Shown here one piece after another: positions 42,976 through 54,889 of a DNA stretch of 64,000 bases (positions are counted from its first letter, which is position 1; each line of letters starts with the position of its first letter). The notes beneath the pieces were generated by a model. That model had not been told where the DNA came from and searched no databases. It saw only the letters and a list, made by a program, of their open reading frames with translations. Both the position numbers and the translations under genes were made by a program. The stretch is from contig OZ026524.1 of the NCBI GenBank assembly GCA_964019695.1, forward strand, positions 23,023,656 to 23,087,655, in the 5' to 3' direction. Source of the stretch: Loripinus fragilis (lineage: Eukaryota; Mollusca; Bivalvia; Lucinida; Lucinidae).

Positions 42976-45900
42976 TCAATGTATTGTATCTATTAGGTCT
43001 TTGTATTTGTTCCATGTTTGTTCAAATTTTTCTAAATAGCCTTTTCTTGTAGCTGTATGTTGCATTAGAATATAAGAGTGTTTTATTTTTTTTTGCAGTG
43101 CTACTATGGATAGGGGTTGGTCGAGACGTTTTGCAGCAAATATATAATATTTGACAATAATAAAAATATGCAAATCAGCTGATGAGTATATACTCCCTAT
43201 GTTAAATATAAATAGTTCCTCAAGAAATGTCAGATTAATATTGTTATTATTGAGCCATATTTTGAATTCCCTAAGTAGATTTTGAGATTCTTGGCATTGC
43301 CAGAGCATATGATTTATTGTTTCTTCTTCTTGACAAAAGCTACACCTGGGACTTGGTACATACTTCATATTATACAAGTATTTTTTGTTGGTAAAATTCT
43401 ATGATTTATTCTTGTTTGAAACCATTGCATTTTTGTGCCTAAAGAAAGTTTAAAAGGAAAAGAATAGATTGCTTTCCAAGTTTCTTCTTCAATATTGTAA
43501 ACATAATTCCATTTATGCTGGGATGTAGGTTTTTCTAAATTTTGATTTAGGATTGTGTAGAAATCTTTCCCTCCCTTCTTGGATTTAATTAGGAGGTGTA
43601 TATTTGCAGGCAGTAATGGCATATGTAGTTTTTTTAGAAAAGGTTAATATATAATGTGTTCTTGCATAAGACACTATTGCCCGCTTTAAGCCTAGGTATT
43701 GGACAAAATTAGTTTTTATATTAAAAGTGTGCTCGAATTCATCTTGCGAGAGAAATTCACCGCTATAATGAACTAGATCGTTAATATTTTTAACTCCTTT
43801 CTGATCCCAGTCTTTTATGTATATTGGTTTGCTGCCAATTGTGATGTTATTGTTATGGAAAATTGGACTTGAGAGAATGTAATACTCAGTGTTCTCACCA
43901 TTAAGCCGGAGAATATCTGAATATGAGTGAAGTACATCGATCCAAAATTTATTTTTTATCTTATTTTGAACATCATTAGCATAACATCTTCCAGATACAA
44001 ATAATTTGTTTACCACAGATTGCCAAGGACCATTGGATAAAATGACTCTTCTTAACCAAGTTAATTTCATACTACTTATAAAAGCTTTCAGGTTTATCAT
44101 TCTTAGTCCACCTTTGCAGTACTGTTTTACAACAACATTTTGTTTGATTTTTGCTGGGCCATCCCACAAAAAAGAAAAAAAATATTATTTAGTTCTTTAA
44201 TTATGTGTTCTGATGGATTTGGTTTTGAAATAAACAAATGATTTAATATTGGGAGTAGAAGTGTTTTTATTACTGTTATCTTACCTAAGGGGTAAGATAT
44301 CGTCTGTTCCATAGTTTAATCAATGATCTAATTTTTTGTATTTTTTCTTTGAAGTTTATCTTTTCCATTTGGTCTAACTCAATATAAAAGTTTATCCCTA
44401 GTAGTTTAAAGGCTGTTTTCCCCCATGATAGTTTCCACCTTGTTTTAATAGATGCTGTACTATATTTGTTCACCCCTATCCATACAGCATGAGTTTTATC
44501 GAAGTTAACTTTTAGACCTGAAAATTGTGCAAATTCATACAATACTTTGAGCGTAGCATTTAGAGATTTACTTGTTCCATCTATAAGAAATAGTGTATCG
44601 TCAGCGTATTGAGATAGTTTATGTTCTTTGTCATTTATAACAATGCCTTTTATGTTCATGTTATTTCTGATCATTAAACCTAAAATCTCAGCGCAGAGGA
44701 TAAATAGAAAAGTTGATACTGGATCGCCTTGGCGGCAGCCGCGGCCTATACCATTAAAAAGATGACAAATTACCACATTGGTTCACGCATAATTTGATAT
44801 TGTTGTTAAATGTCTTTATCCAAGAAATGATAGAGTTACCAAAGCCAAAGAATTCCATAACCTTATATATAAAAGACCAAGACACTGAGTCGAAAGCCTT
44901 TTCAAAGTCTACAGAAAGCAGTAGCCCTGGTACATTATTTTGCTCAGTGTTTTGCATAATATCATAAATTAGTCTGATGTTTTCTCCTATATATCTGCCA
45001 GCAATGAATCCTGTTTAATCAGTGTGTATCAATGTGTGCAGTGTACCCTTTATTCTGTGTGCGATGACTCCAGAAGCTATTTTGTATACGCAGTTAAGTA
45101 GGGAAATAGGTCGGTAATTCTTAACAAAATGTCAAGGCTTATTTTCTTTTGGTATATTATTCCTTCTCTTTGAGTGATAGATAATTCACCTTTAGAAAAC
45201 CCATAGTTGATAGAGGGTACTACAAAATGACCGATCTTCTTCCAAAACATTTTAAAAAATTCAGCGCTAAAACCATCCGATCCTGGGCTTCGGTTGTTGG
45301 ACATGGCCTTAAGAATTAAAGCAGCTTCATGATATGTTATTGGTCCTTCTATAGAGTTTGATTCATCTTTATTTAATTTTAAAATATCATTATTTTTAAA
45401 TAATTCATGCAAATCAATGTCAATCAGTTGGCTATCTTTGCTAGCATAGAGTTTTCGTAAATCTTTTTTGTTTCATTTAAAATTTCATGCTGGTCTGTTA
45501 TTATTTTTCCATCATCTGTTTCTATTTTAGGTACTATTTTGCTTGTGTAGTTATATTTCTCAAGGTTACAGAAAAAAGTAGTGGGTTTTTCGTCCTCTTC
45601 AATGATTTTTGCTCTCGATCTTACTAAGACTCCTTGCATTTTGTTTTTTCTTATGTTTTGCAATTCCTCTTTTAAAGTTTCAATTTCATCAAAATTAGCA
45701 GTTGACATATTGCTTTCTAAAGTTTCTATGTTACTGATTAATTCTTTTTCTTTTTGTTCTTCTATTTTTTTCTTGTAACAAGAGAATGAGATTGATTTTC
45801 CTCTTAACTCCATTAAAAGTGTTTCCAGGAAAAGTTGGTCGTTAATAACAAATTGGATTTCATCATTTGGTACATTATTAATTTGGGCTATATTATAGAC

Positions 45901-46712
45901 AGGCAATGTATATTGTCTTTTAACTTCGTCAATTTTATTATTCATTGTTCTTAAGTAGTCTTTATCATTCAAAAGAGAGTTATTGTGCTTCCAGAGGGGT
46001 TTTCCTTTTTGGAACTGAACAAAAGATATGTCTAGAATAATCATGGAGTGATCTGATCTGTAACTTCCTTCAATTGAACATTTGTTAATTGAAGTGAGTA
46101 AATCTTGTGAAACAAGGAAATAATCAAGCCGGGCTTGCTTTATTGGAGATTTTTTTCTCCATGTATATCTTCTTAATGAGGGGTATGCTTCTCTGAATGG
46201 GTCAACTAGACAATAATTTTCCTTAATTTGTAAGATTTTTTCATGTGATTTCTTATTATTAATAGTAATATAATTAAAGTAATCTAATTTTTCATTTTGA
46301 ACAGTATTGAAATCTCCACATATGATTAAGCTGGCATTTCCTATTCGTTCAGCTATATTTATAATGTTATCAAAAAAATTAAGGGTGTCTTTGTTAGGTC
46401 CATATAAGTTTATTAAGGTAAATCTATCATTTTCAACTGCTAAGTCACAAATTATGTAGTTTCCTTCTGGGTCAGATATGTGCTCATGTATTTTATAAAC
46501 GAAGTTACTCCTCTAGAATTTGATGTGCCTGAGCTAAAAATACAATCATTTTCCCACTGAGACCTGAACAGACGCTCAGATGACTTGCTAGTGTGTGTGT
46601 CTTGAAGGCAATAAATGTCACATTTTCTGTCTTTCAAGTAGTTTAGAACATCTAATCTTTTTTCCAAAGAACCTATACCCTGACAGTTAGCAGAAAGTAT
46701 TTTTATGGACAT
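42976..46712 (-). pseudogene. Tx1/L1-like LINE ORF2, decayed
   Basis: On the minus strand an endonuclease start (MSIKILSANCQGIGSLEKRL, later CGDFNT and a catalytic DHS) is followed by a coiled linker. A reverse transcriptase then shows SPGSDGFSAEFF, LLLSVDFEKAFDSVSW, GRGCRQGDPVSTFLFILCAE and the catalytic QYADDTLFLI. The C-terminal end has a CSFC-x-HMLWQC zinc knuckle typical of such LINEs. The frame shifts near 46480, 45090, 44770, 44300, 44150, 43600 and 43370, and a TAA replaces a sense codon near 45017, so this is a dead copy. The GRGCRQGDP form recalls Tx1-like L1 elements. The 5' ORF1 was not found. Confidence 0.88.
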
Positions 46713-46789
46713 GCTTTTACTACACAGATAGGCTGCCAGGCTTTGAGTGATAGTAGAGAATCCAAGACAATTGAGAAATATAAACAAGA

Positions 46790-47585
46790 AAGCTTGGAAC
46801 TTTCTCCAAACATAGATAAATACAAAAATAGCTTACAAGTTTTGTACAATTAGGTTGTAGAATCTAAAATGACTCAGTGTTTTGTAAATGCTATACAGGT
46901 ACACTTAACTACCCTAATAGCCGTTACTCAGCTGTACCAGTGTATTAAAGGCTAGGTGGCATATAGCATGCTTGAATAGTATATGGCTTGGTACAAGCAT
47001 TAGACACATGCACACTTGTGTTCATATAAAAGCCATATGGCATACAATCTGCATACGTCTAATGAAAATGTTGCTCAGATAAGCATATTTGGCAAGTCTA
47101 GGTACATAATGTGTTCTGACTGATCTGCGCCAAAAATGTTCATACAAATGGTGAAGAATAACTTTGAAAAAGATAAATGATTAAAAACCAAAATAGTTTT
47201 GGAGACCATCAAGGAATTGTTCTGAAACTAGGGGTGAGTTTGTCTAAATGCTATTCCCTCCAGACCTACAGCGTTAAATGCCTGCTATTCTTGAAACACA
47301 TTTAGTATCCTTTTCATCATACAAGTTTAACATTTGGTTACCCCACTTAAAACCCTTCAAAAGAAAGGGAATATTGAGGGAACCATAGTTGTCCAGTCTG
47401 CAACTCCTTCCTGAATAGTCCTCTTGGCGAAACGAAATACAAGAGTAGACTATTTCTTGGAGCAGTTGCTAATTGCAAAGAGGTCAACATTAAAGGTACA
47501 GAACCACACATAATGTATCCCTTTTGTTGAGTAAAACAATAATAATATAACTTTTAGAGAGTGCTGTAGATCCTAATTTGTGTAT
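46790..47585. other. Non-coding stretch, possibly LINE 5' flank
   Basis: No ORF with a domain and no obvious repeat. Confidence 0.35.
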
Positions 47586-47589
47586 ATGG

Positions 47590-50115
47590 CTAGAGTATCA
47601 TTTGAAAACAGTATGAAGTCAGATAAGCTGATTTCTGGTGAAGCCAGCTGATCAGGTTCCAGACTGTATTTTCACCAAGAATAAAATATGACATTTACTA
47701 TTTCAAGAGTATCATATGAAAACAGTATGAAGTCAGATAAGCTGATTTCTGGTGAAGCCAGCTAATCAGTGTCCAGACTGTTTGTGTTTTTTGCAAAGAA
47801 TAAGATATAGCATTTACTATTTCAAGAGGATCATTTGAAAAACAGTATGAAGTCAGATAAGCTGATTTCTGGTGAAGCCAGCTGAACTGGGTCCAGACTG
47901 TTTTTCACCAAGAGTAAGATATAATATTTACTATTTCAAGAGTATCATTTGAAACCAGTATGAAGTCAGATAAACTGATTTCTGGTGAAGCCAGCTGATC
48001 TGGGTCCATACTGTTTTTCACCAAGAGTAAGATATAACATATAATTCAAGGGTGTCATTTGAAAACAGTATGAAGTCAGACAAGCTGATTTCTGGTGAAG
48101 CTGGCTAATCTGGGTCCAGACTGTTTTTCACCAAGAGTAAGATATAACATTTACTATTTCAAGAGTATCATTTGAAAACAGTATGAAAGTAAGTAATGGT
48201 GCAAAGATCAGGAATCGATACAATCAAGTACCACAACTGACCCAGGATACCAATGGGAAAGTGACAAACTCACAGAAGACACCACAAACGAGAGCCAAGA
48301 GGTCAGCCCTTTCCCAGCAGGTGACCACAAAGCACATATAAACAGACGCGCACAAAACATAGCAAACACAAGACAGAACAAAAACATAAAAGATCCACAA
48401 AAGAAGTACCGCCTTGGAACGGTCAGTAAAATATTTTACTGGAGGGCTTAAACCGGTTTAACGGGGCCAACCTCACCCTTAATTCAGATGTGGATCAAGA
48501 CACATAGATATTTGGTTTGCATGAAAGACCCCTACCTTATCAATGCATCATTTCTGGTGAAGTCAGCTGATCTGGATCCAGACTGTTTTTTCACTAAGAG
48601 TAAGATATAACATTTACTATTTCAAGAGTATCATTTGAAAACAGTATGAAGTCAGATAAGCTGATTTCTGGTGAAGCCAGCTGATCCGGATCCAGACAAT
48701 TTTTTCACCAATAGTAAGATATAACATTTATTTTTTTAAGAGTATCATTTTTAAACAGTATGATGTCAGATAAGCTGATTTCTGATGGAGCCAGCTGATC
48801 TGGGTCCAGAGTGTTTTTTCACCAAGAGTAAGATATAACATTTACTATTTCAAGAGTATCATTTGAAAACAGTATGAAGTCAGATAAGCTGATTTCTGGT
48901 GAAGCCAGCTGATCCGGATCCAGACAGTTTTTTCACCAATAGTTAGATATAACATTTACTTTTTAAAGAGTATCATTTGTAAACAGTATGATGTCAGATA
49001 AGCTGATTTCTGATGGAGCCAGCTGATCTGGGTCCAGAGTGTTTTTTCACCAAGAGTAAGATATAACATATAATTCAAGAGTATCAGTGGAAAACAGTAT
49101 GAAGTCAGATAAGCTAATTTCTGGTGAAGCCAGCTGATCTTGGTCCAGATTGTTTTTCACCAAGAGTAAGATAGAACATTTACTATTTCAAGAGCATCAT
49201 TTGAAAAACAGTATGCAGTCAGATAAGCTGATTTCTGGTGAAGCCAGCTGATCTGGGTCCAGACCGTTTTTCACCAACAGTAAGGTATAACATAATTCAA
49301 GAGTATCATTTGAAAACAGTATGAAGTCAGATAAGCTGATTTCTGGTGAAGCCAGCTGATCTGGGTCCAGACTGTTTTTCACCAAGAGAAAGATATAACC
49401 AAGAGTAAGATATAACATTTACTATTTCAAGAGTATCATTTGAAAACAGTATGAAGTCAGATAAGCTGATTTCTGGTGAAGCCAGCTGATCCGGATCCAG
49501 ACTGTTTTTTCACCAAGTGTAAGATATTACATTCACTATTTCAAGAGCATCATTTGAAAACAGTATGAAGACAGATAAGCTGATTTCTGATGAAGCCAGC
49601 TAATCTGGGTCCAGATTGTTTTTCACCAAGAGTAAGATATATAACATTTACTATTTCAAGAGTATCATTTGAAAAACAGTATGAAGTCAGATTAGCTGAT
49701 TTCTGGTGAAGCCAGCTGATCTGGGTCCAGACTGTTTTTCACCAAGAGTAAGATATAACCAAAAGTAAGATATTACATTTACTATTTCAAGAGTATCATT
49801 TCAAAACAGTATGAAGTCAGATAAGCTGATTTCTGGTGAAGCCAGCTGATCTTGGTCCAGACTGCTTTTCACCAAGAGTAAGATATAACATATAATTCAA
49901 GAGTATCAGTGAAAACCAGTATGAAGTCAGATAAGCTAATTTCTGATGAAGCCAGCTAATCTGGGTCCAGATTGTTTTTCACCAAGAGTAAGATATATAA
50001 CATTTACTATTTCAAGAGTATCATTTGAAAACAGTATGAAGTCAGATAAGCTGATTTCGAGTGAAGCTAGCTGATCTGGGTCCAGACTGTTTTTCACCAA
50101 GAGTAAGATATAACC
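47590..50115. repeat. Tandem array, ~113-bp unit, about 20 copies
   Basis: Each unit carries GTATGAAGTCAGATAAGCTG, ATTTCTGGTGAAGCCAGCTG, ATCTGGGTCCAGACTGTTTT and TCACCAAGAGTAAGATATAA. Some units carry short internal duplications (AACCAAGAGTAAGATATAAC). The array is broken at 48185-48545 by other repeats. Minus-strand frames stay open for about one unit, but a run of several units is not coding. Confidence 0.95.
48185..48420 (+). repeat. Dispersed repeat family D, inserted in the tandem array
   Basis: It runs from GTAAGTAATGGTGCAAAGAT to GATCCACAAAAGAAGTACC and is nearly identical to 57533-57765. It lies inside a truncated 113-bp unit and is followed by ~125 bases of other sequence before the array resumes at about 48545. 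Confidence 0.85.
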
Positions 50116-50134
50116 AAGAGCACACATACACACG

Positions 50135-50230
50135 CTTAGGGATGTCGGTTACTACACAAAGTGGTTCTGGACGACAGTAGGTTGGTTCTGGACGACAATA
50201 TGTTACAGGTTCTTGACGAAATAAAGAGTT
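50135..50230 (-). repeat. Dispersed repeat, inverted partner at 53270-53412
   Basis: CGCTTAGGGATGTCGGTTAC and ACACAAAGTGGTTCTGGACG occur here, and their complements near 53360-53412. Both copies repeat the GGTTCTGGACGACA motif two or more times. Confidence 0.7.
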
Positions 50231-51310
50231 ATGTAGTGAACCTGTAATGTGTTTGGGAGCCTTGACGCACACTAAACCACAAGAATCTTATTTTGTCGTT
50301 GTATATTTGTTCAGGATACTTATCAAAGCTTAATTAATCCAGTAGCAAGGCGAATTTATCCAGTTTACACTTACCTGATACAATATTTGTTCTTGAAACT
50401 GTATTTTACTACTACATATGCCCGCATATGCTTATTTTGTGCATTCACTTTCGTCTTCTTTGTAATTTTTATGACTTAATATGATGAGGCATTGCATTGT
50501 CCATCACATAAGCGAAATAATTTTTTTCTTGTTAATCAGCTTACTTTAGACAAACACCTTTATGAAACCAAACTGCAGCTACCAGAGTCATTTTCCAATG
50601 TTACAGGTGTGTAACGACTTCAAAAAGTTTGTTACAGGTTAATGTCGACAGCGTTACAGGTAGAGACGACAGTCTAATGGATTCCTTTGATTCTTGTTAT
50701 ACGAAATATCTTCTATTTTGGGTGAAGGTGAAATGCCCTTTAATATTTTCGCTGATGAGGGACTTGCTAAAGAAGTCTTTGAACGTAATGAGAATGTGTA
50801 CAGTGGTTCGAGCATTTGCGAAACCATAACTATCCTGGTCTAAAGGGCCTCTGACAGTGGTAATTAATTCACAGTGCCCATATGTTTGGAAAAAATCAAA
50901 GTTTGTCGAATGTTTTTATCTACATATATAGTCTCGCTGTTAGTCTCTATTTCAATGGATATACAGCTTAATTTTAGAGCTAAAATGGTCATTTGTTGTA
51001 TTAAATATATAGGAAAATAGAAAAATATTTTAGCACCATTCCTTCCCAACCAAATATATAGGTTTTCGTGTGTATTCTTATAAACTCTTTTCTTCGAAAT
51101 AATGTTATAATTAGTACAAGTAAGTTTCCTTTACATAGCTCCTTAGTCCTGAAATATATCAGCTTTTAGCATATTTGTTTTAACGTTTATTAATTATGTT
51201 GTTAGATGATTTTGTACATACACTTACAGATAAGCTACAAGGTCCCTGAATAGGTGTACTTTATGCATGGATGAATTGTTATGGTACATTTGCTGCATAA
51301 AATTACACCA
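50231..51310. other. AT-rich non-coding stretch
   Basis: Nothing recognised. Confidence 0.4.
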
Positions 51311-51316
51311 GGTACA

Positions 51317-52051
51317 CAGCATCTAACGGCTCAGTTGATTCACTATATCCCTCTATATTTATCTACTGTCTGAATCTGCATCAGTTTCTGATCCTGTGTA
51401 GCTCGAAAGCAATGATGTTTGTGAAATTATATTTCCGCACTTCTGATATTTATCTAATTTCACTTGTATCCTTGGATCCATCAGGCTTTCACTTGCGAAC
51501 GAAATAGATGCCATCAATTGAAAAAGAACCAATATACGACGTGTACTGCATCAGTCGTCATCAATATCAGCGCTTCCTGAACATCCTTTTTTGGGGATGG
51601 CTCAGTGGCGCAGTTGGTAGCGTTGATGTCTGGTGTAGTGCTAGGCGGTGTTGCCGAGGTCGTGGGTTCGAATCTCGCTAGAGGCAAAATGTTTACAGCA
51701 TCTATCGGCTCAGTTGATTCACTATATCCCTCTGTATTTATCTACTGTCTGAATCTGCATCAGTTTCTGATCCTGTGTAGCTCGAAAGCAATGATGTTTG
51801 TGAAATTATATTTCCGCACTTCTGATATTTATCTAATTTCACTTGTATCCTTGGATCCATCAGGCTTTCACTTGCGAACGAAATAGATGCCATCAATTGA
51901 AAAAGAACCAATATACGACGTGTACTGCATCAGTCGTCATCAATATCAGCGCTTCCTGAACATCCTTTTTTGGGGATGGCTCAGTGGCGCAGTTGGTAGC
52001 GTTGATGTCTGGTGTAGTGCTAGGCGGTGTTGCCGAGGTCGTGGGTTCAAA
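51317..52051 (+). repeat. Recent tandem duplication (379-bp unit) containing a tRNA-like SINE head
   Basis: CAGCATCTA-CGGCTCAGTTG begins at 51317 and again at 51696, and the copies are almost identical across the unit. Each unit ends in GGATGGCTCAGTGGCGCAGT, then TTGGTAGCGTTG and GAGGTCGTGGGTTC(G/A)AAT, an A-box/B-box-like pair. The ORFs spanning it (51605-51886 and 51887-52120) are products of the duplication. Confidence 0.85.
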
Positions 52052-52071
52052 TACTATATATGCACAGAACA

Positions 52072-52105
52072 AACAACAACAACAACAACAGCAGCAGCAG
52101 CAACA
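52072..52105. repeat. (CAA)n/(CAG)n microsatellite, SINE tail
   Basis: CAACAACAAC then GCAGCAGCAGC follows the second tRNA-like head, a typical SINE tail composition. Confidence 0.85.
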
Positions 52106-54889
52106 AAACTATTAAAATAAACTTTAAAAATATTAACGATTTTGACTTTAAAAGACTTCCAAATGTGACTTTAATTGGGTATTGATGTTATAATACCCTT
52201 ACAAATGAAAATAAGAATACTAAATGATTTGGTGTAGTCTAATTATGCATCCCCACCCTTTGATATAATCGTCTCTATTGTCACAAGGATATATTTATCT
52301 AATTATAACATAATCTCGTTTACAATACATCAAACTTCTTATTTAAAAGGATACCAGTGTTACTACATACGTCAGGGTTGACATCATGCTATTGAACAAT
52401 AAGTGTGAAATGAATTGACCTAGTCGCACGAAAATCTGATTTTGATGCACGCGAATGTCCTATGCTGACAGCCTTTTCCCAAGCATTTTCGCCACTGACA
52501 AAATGCAGGCCTGATCCTGGTCCAAACAATCATCTACAGTTACTAAAATACCTAATAAATCCATGTCACTACCATTGGATCTACAGATATTCCAGTTTCT
52601 TCAGAAAGAGGGATAAGTTGCTCTAAATCCAAATTTGCTATTTAAATTATTGGTTATCCGTTTGTGATATGATATGTCACTGCATAATTTCATATGCACC
52701 AATTTTGTGCAGGTGCTCACACTTGTTATTTTATGGATACTGATTGAACCAGAACCAGTTGAAATTTGCAGAATCAAGAGCTATATTATCACTTAATGTC
52801 GTGGCCCTGTATTTTGCATACCCGGGTCTTGTAATTGACCAGCGTTGAAAAGGTTTCAGGGCAGTATTTACATCTGCTCAAGATAGAAAATTGTCGTCTC
52901 TAACCTGTTACAGAAAATATGGCATCGTCTATTACCTGTTACACAGTCGTCTCTGACCAGTAACATTTGAAAAAAATGAAATCTGAGGTTTTCAGTTTTC
53001 TTTAAATAAGAACATGTTAAAATTGACTGAAAATTCATGTGGATTATATTGTTAGACAGTTTATGATAATTCTATGGCGGAAATGCAAGTAATTGACCAC
53101 AAATTACGTATTTCTGAAAATTCTATTCCGGACCATAGTTATATGATTTAACTACAAATATCTACGACGCTTGCCTTTCTAATGCCAATCTAACAAACAC
53201 TTAAATGATAGTAATGACAAATAACACTATATTATCATTTTCTGCAACTGATTTGTGTGTTACACCTTTCAACTGTCGTCCAAACCCCATAATCTGTCGT
53301 CTAAAACCTGTTATTTGTCGTCCAGCACAAGAACACAGTCGTCATGAACCAGTAATGGATTGTCGTCCAGAACCACCTTGTGTAGTAACAGACATCCCTA
53401 AGCGTGATACATACATATCAGGCTTGTCCCAAATGTATTCTATTGGAAAAAGATCTGGCGGTATGGACGGCCATTTCACAAAATTAATGTAATTTGCTGT
53501 TAGTTGGTTGGTTGGTTGTTGGTGTTAAATGACGCTTCAACCCTAGTGTGTCAGTGTTAGGGTAAGACAATGTGGATTGAAAAAAAAAACTATGCTGTGT
53601 TTTGAAAATTGATTGGTAAGATTGAAATAAGTAAATGCTCATTTAACTATTGATATAATAATATTTTGTTAACAAGACAAATTTCTTTTTAAAACATCAT
53701 GATGTTATCAACAGATATATCTTGAAATAACATTTACATATTATCAACTTGGTATTATTTACATCTTATCTGTGAAAAATGATCACATTCCAAAAGGAAG
53801 AGACGTACGGTAAATGGTGCATCACAATCAACACATTGTGGCTGCTGCAATAATGAATGTGCGACTCTTGTTTGATCTAAGTGGACTCTAGTCAAAACAA
53901 CATCTTCTTTTCTTATGTTTAGAACAAATGATTGATATTCACAAATAGTTGTTTTTATCTGAAGAAGTTTGTTACCAACGCTGTTATTCCATTATGTTAG
54001 CCACTGACCCAAGATATATTTATGGATAGAAAATTGGAAAAGGAAATCTAAAAATATGTTCGATTTAATGCAAGAGATGCTTTTGCTTGTATACGAGAGG
54101 TGATTCATCAGTTTTGAATCACTTTTGAATCGTTTGTTGTTATCAAGCACTGCGTTTTAACAGCATGAACATTGCACATATATATTTATCAATAAATGTA
54201 TGCATTACATGTACATATACATGTCAGTCAGAAATATATCACTTGATCAAAGTAACAATATTAGGGCTTAAAGAAATGTAACGTATGCAACCGTAACAAA
54301 TCAGGCTTTTTTATGGAAGCATATACGTAGAAATTTAAGAAAACAGATCAGCTCTTGCAGTGATTTGTTTAGTAATAATTCACTGTTTGGAGGTCAGTTG
54401 TAAAGAAGCTAAAATTATGAGCGCACAGTGCGAGTGGAGTGATTTTTCTTGGTACAACTGACCGACCTATTTGTTCTCCCAACAAACGAAAGCTGAGACT
54501 GAGGTAACATGTGCGTTGTGCAGTTTAGATTTAGTTTACAAAATTCAAAAGAATTATTGGAAATCCTAATTTTAGTGATCAATTCAAAAAGATAATCAAA
54601 CTTTATATAAAGACTGGATATAACTTGAATTTCATGCGACAGTCTGCATGCCTGGTTTTAAACCCAACCACGGTTTATAGCCATGTGTTCCTCTTTAATT
54701 GCACGACGGTGGGTCAGGCCTCAGACTCTATTAGGGATCTGACGTAAAGCTTTAATCGCTGGGTTGGTGCCTGATACTTATCTGTAGCTGGGCCCTACGT
54801 AGCTTAACTTGAGGTTTTCTTTAGCTCTGACTATCTGTGAGTCGTGAACCCTTTTCTTTGTTTCATCATAGTGTGTTAATTTGATTTAG
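52106..54889. other. AT-rich non-coding stretch
   Basis: It holds the dispersed repeat at 53270-53412, a fragment near 53500-53545 (GGTTGGTTGTTGGTGTTAAA) that looks like a reversed SINE tail, and a segment at 54265-54300 repeated inverted at ~55515-55550 (CATACGTTACATTTCTTTAA). No genes. Confidence 0.4.
53270..53412 (+). repeat. Dispersed repeat, partner of 50135-50230
   Basis: Repeats of TGTCGTCCA(A/G)AACC-type precede CCACCTTGTGTAGTAACAGA and CATCCCTAAGCGT, the reverse of 50135-50230. Confidence 0.7.

Noticed and set aside
45581..45778. Plus-strand ORF rich in Ser and Phe
   Set aside because: Antisense of the LINE linker region.
47590..50115. CRISPR array
   Set aside because: The repeats are ~113-bp tandem units with no unique spacers, in a eukaryotic genome.
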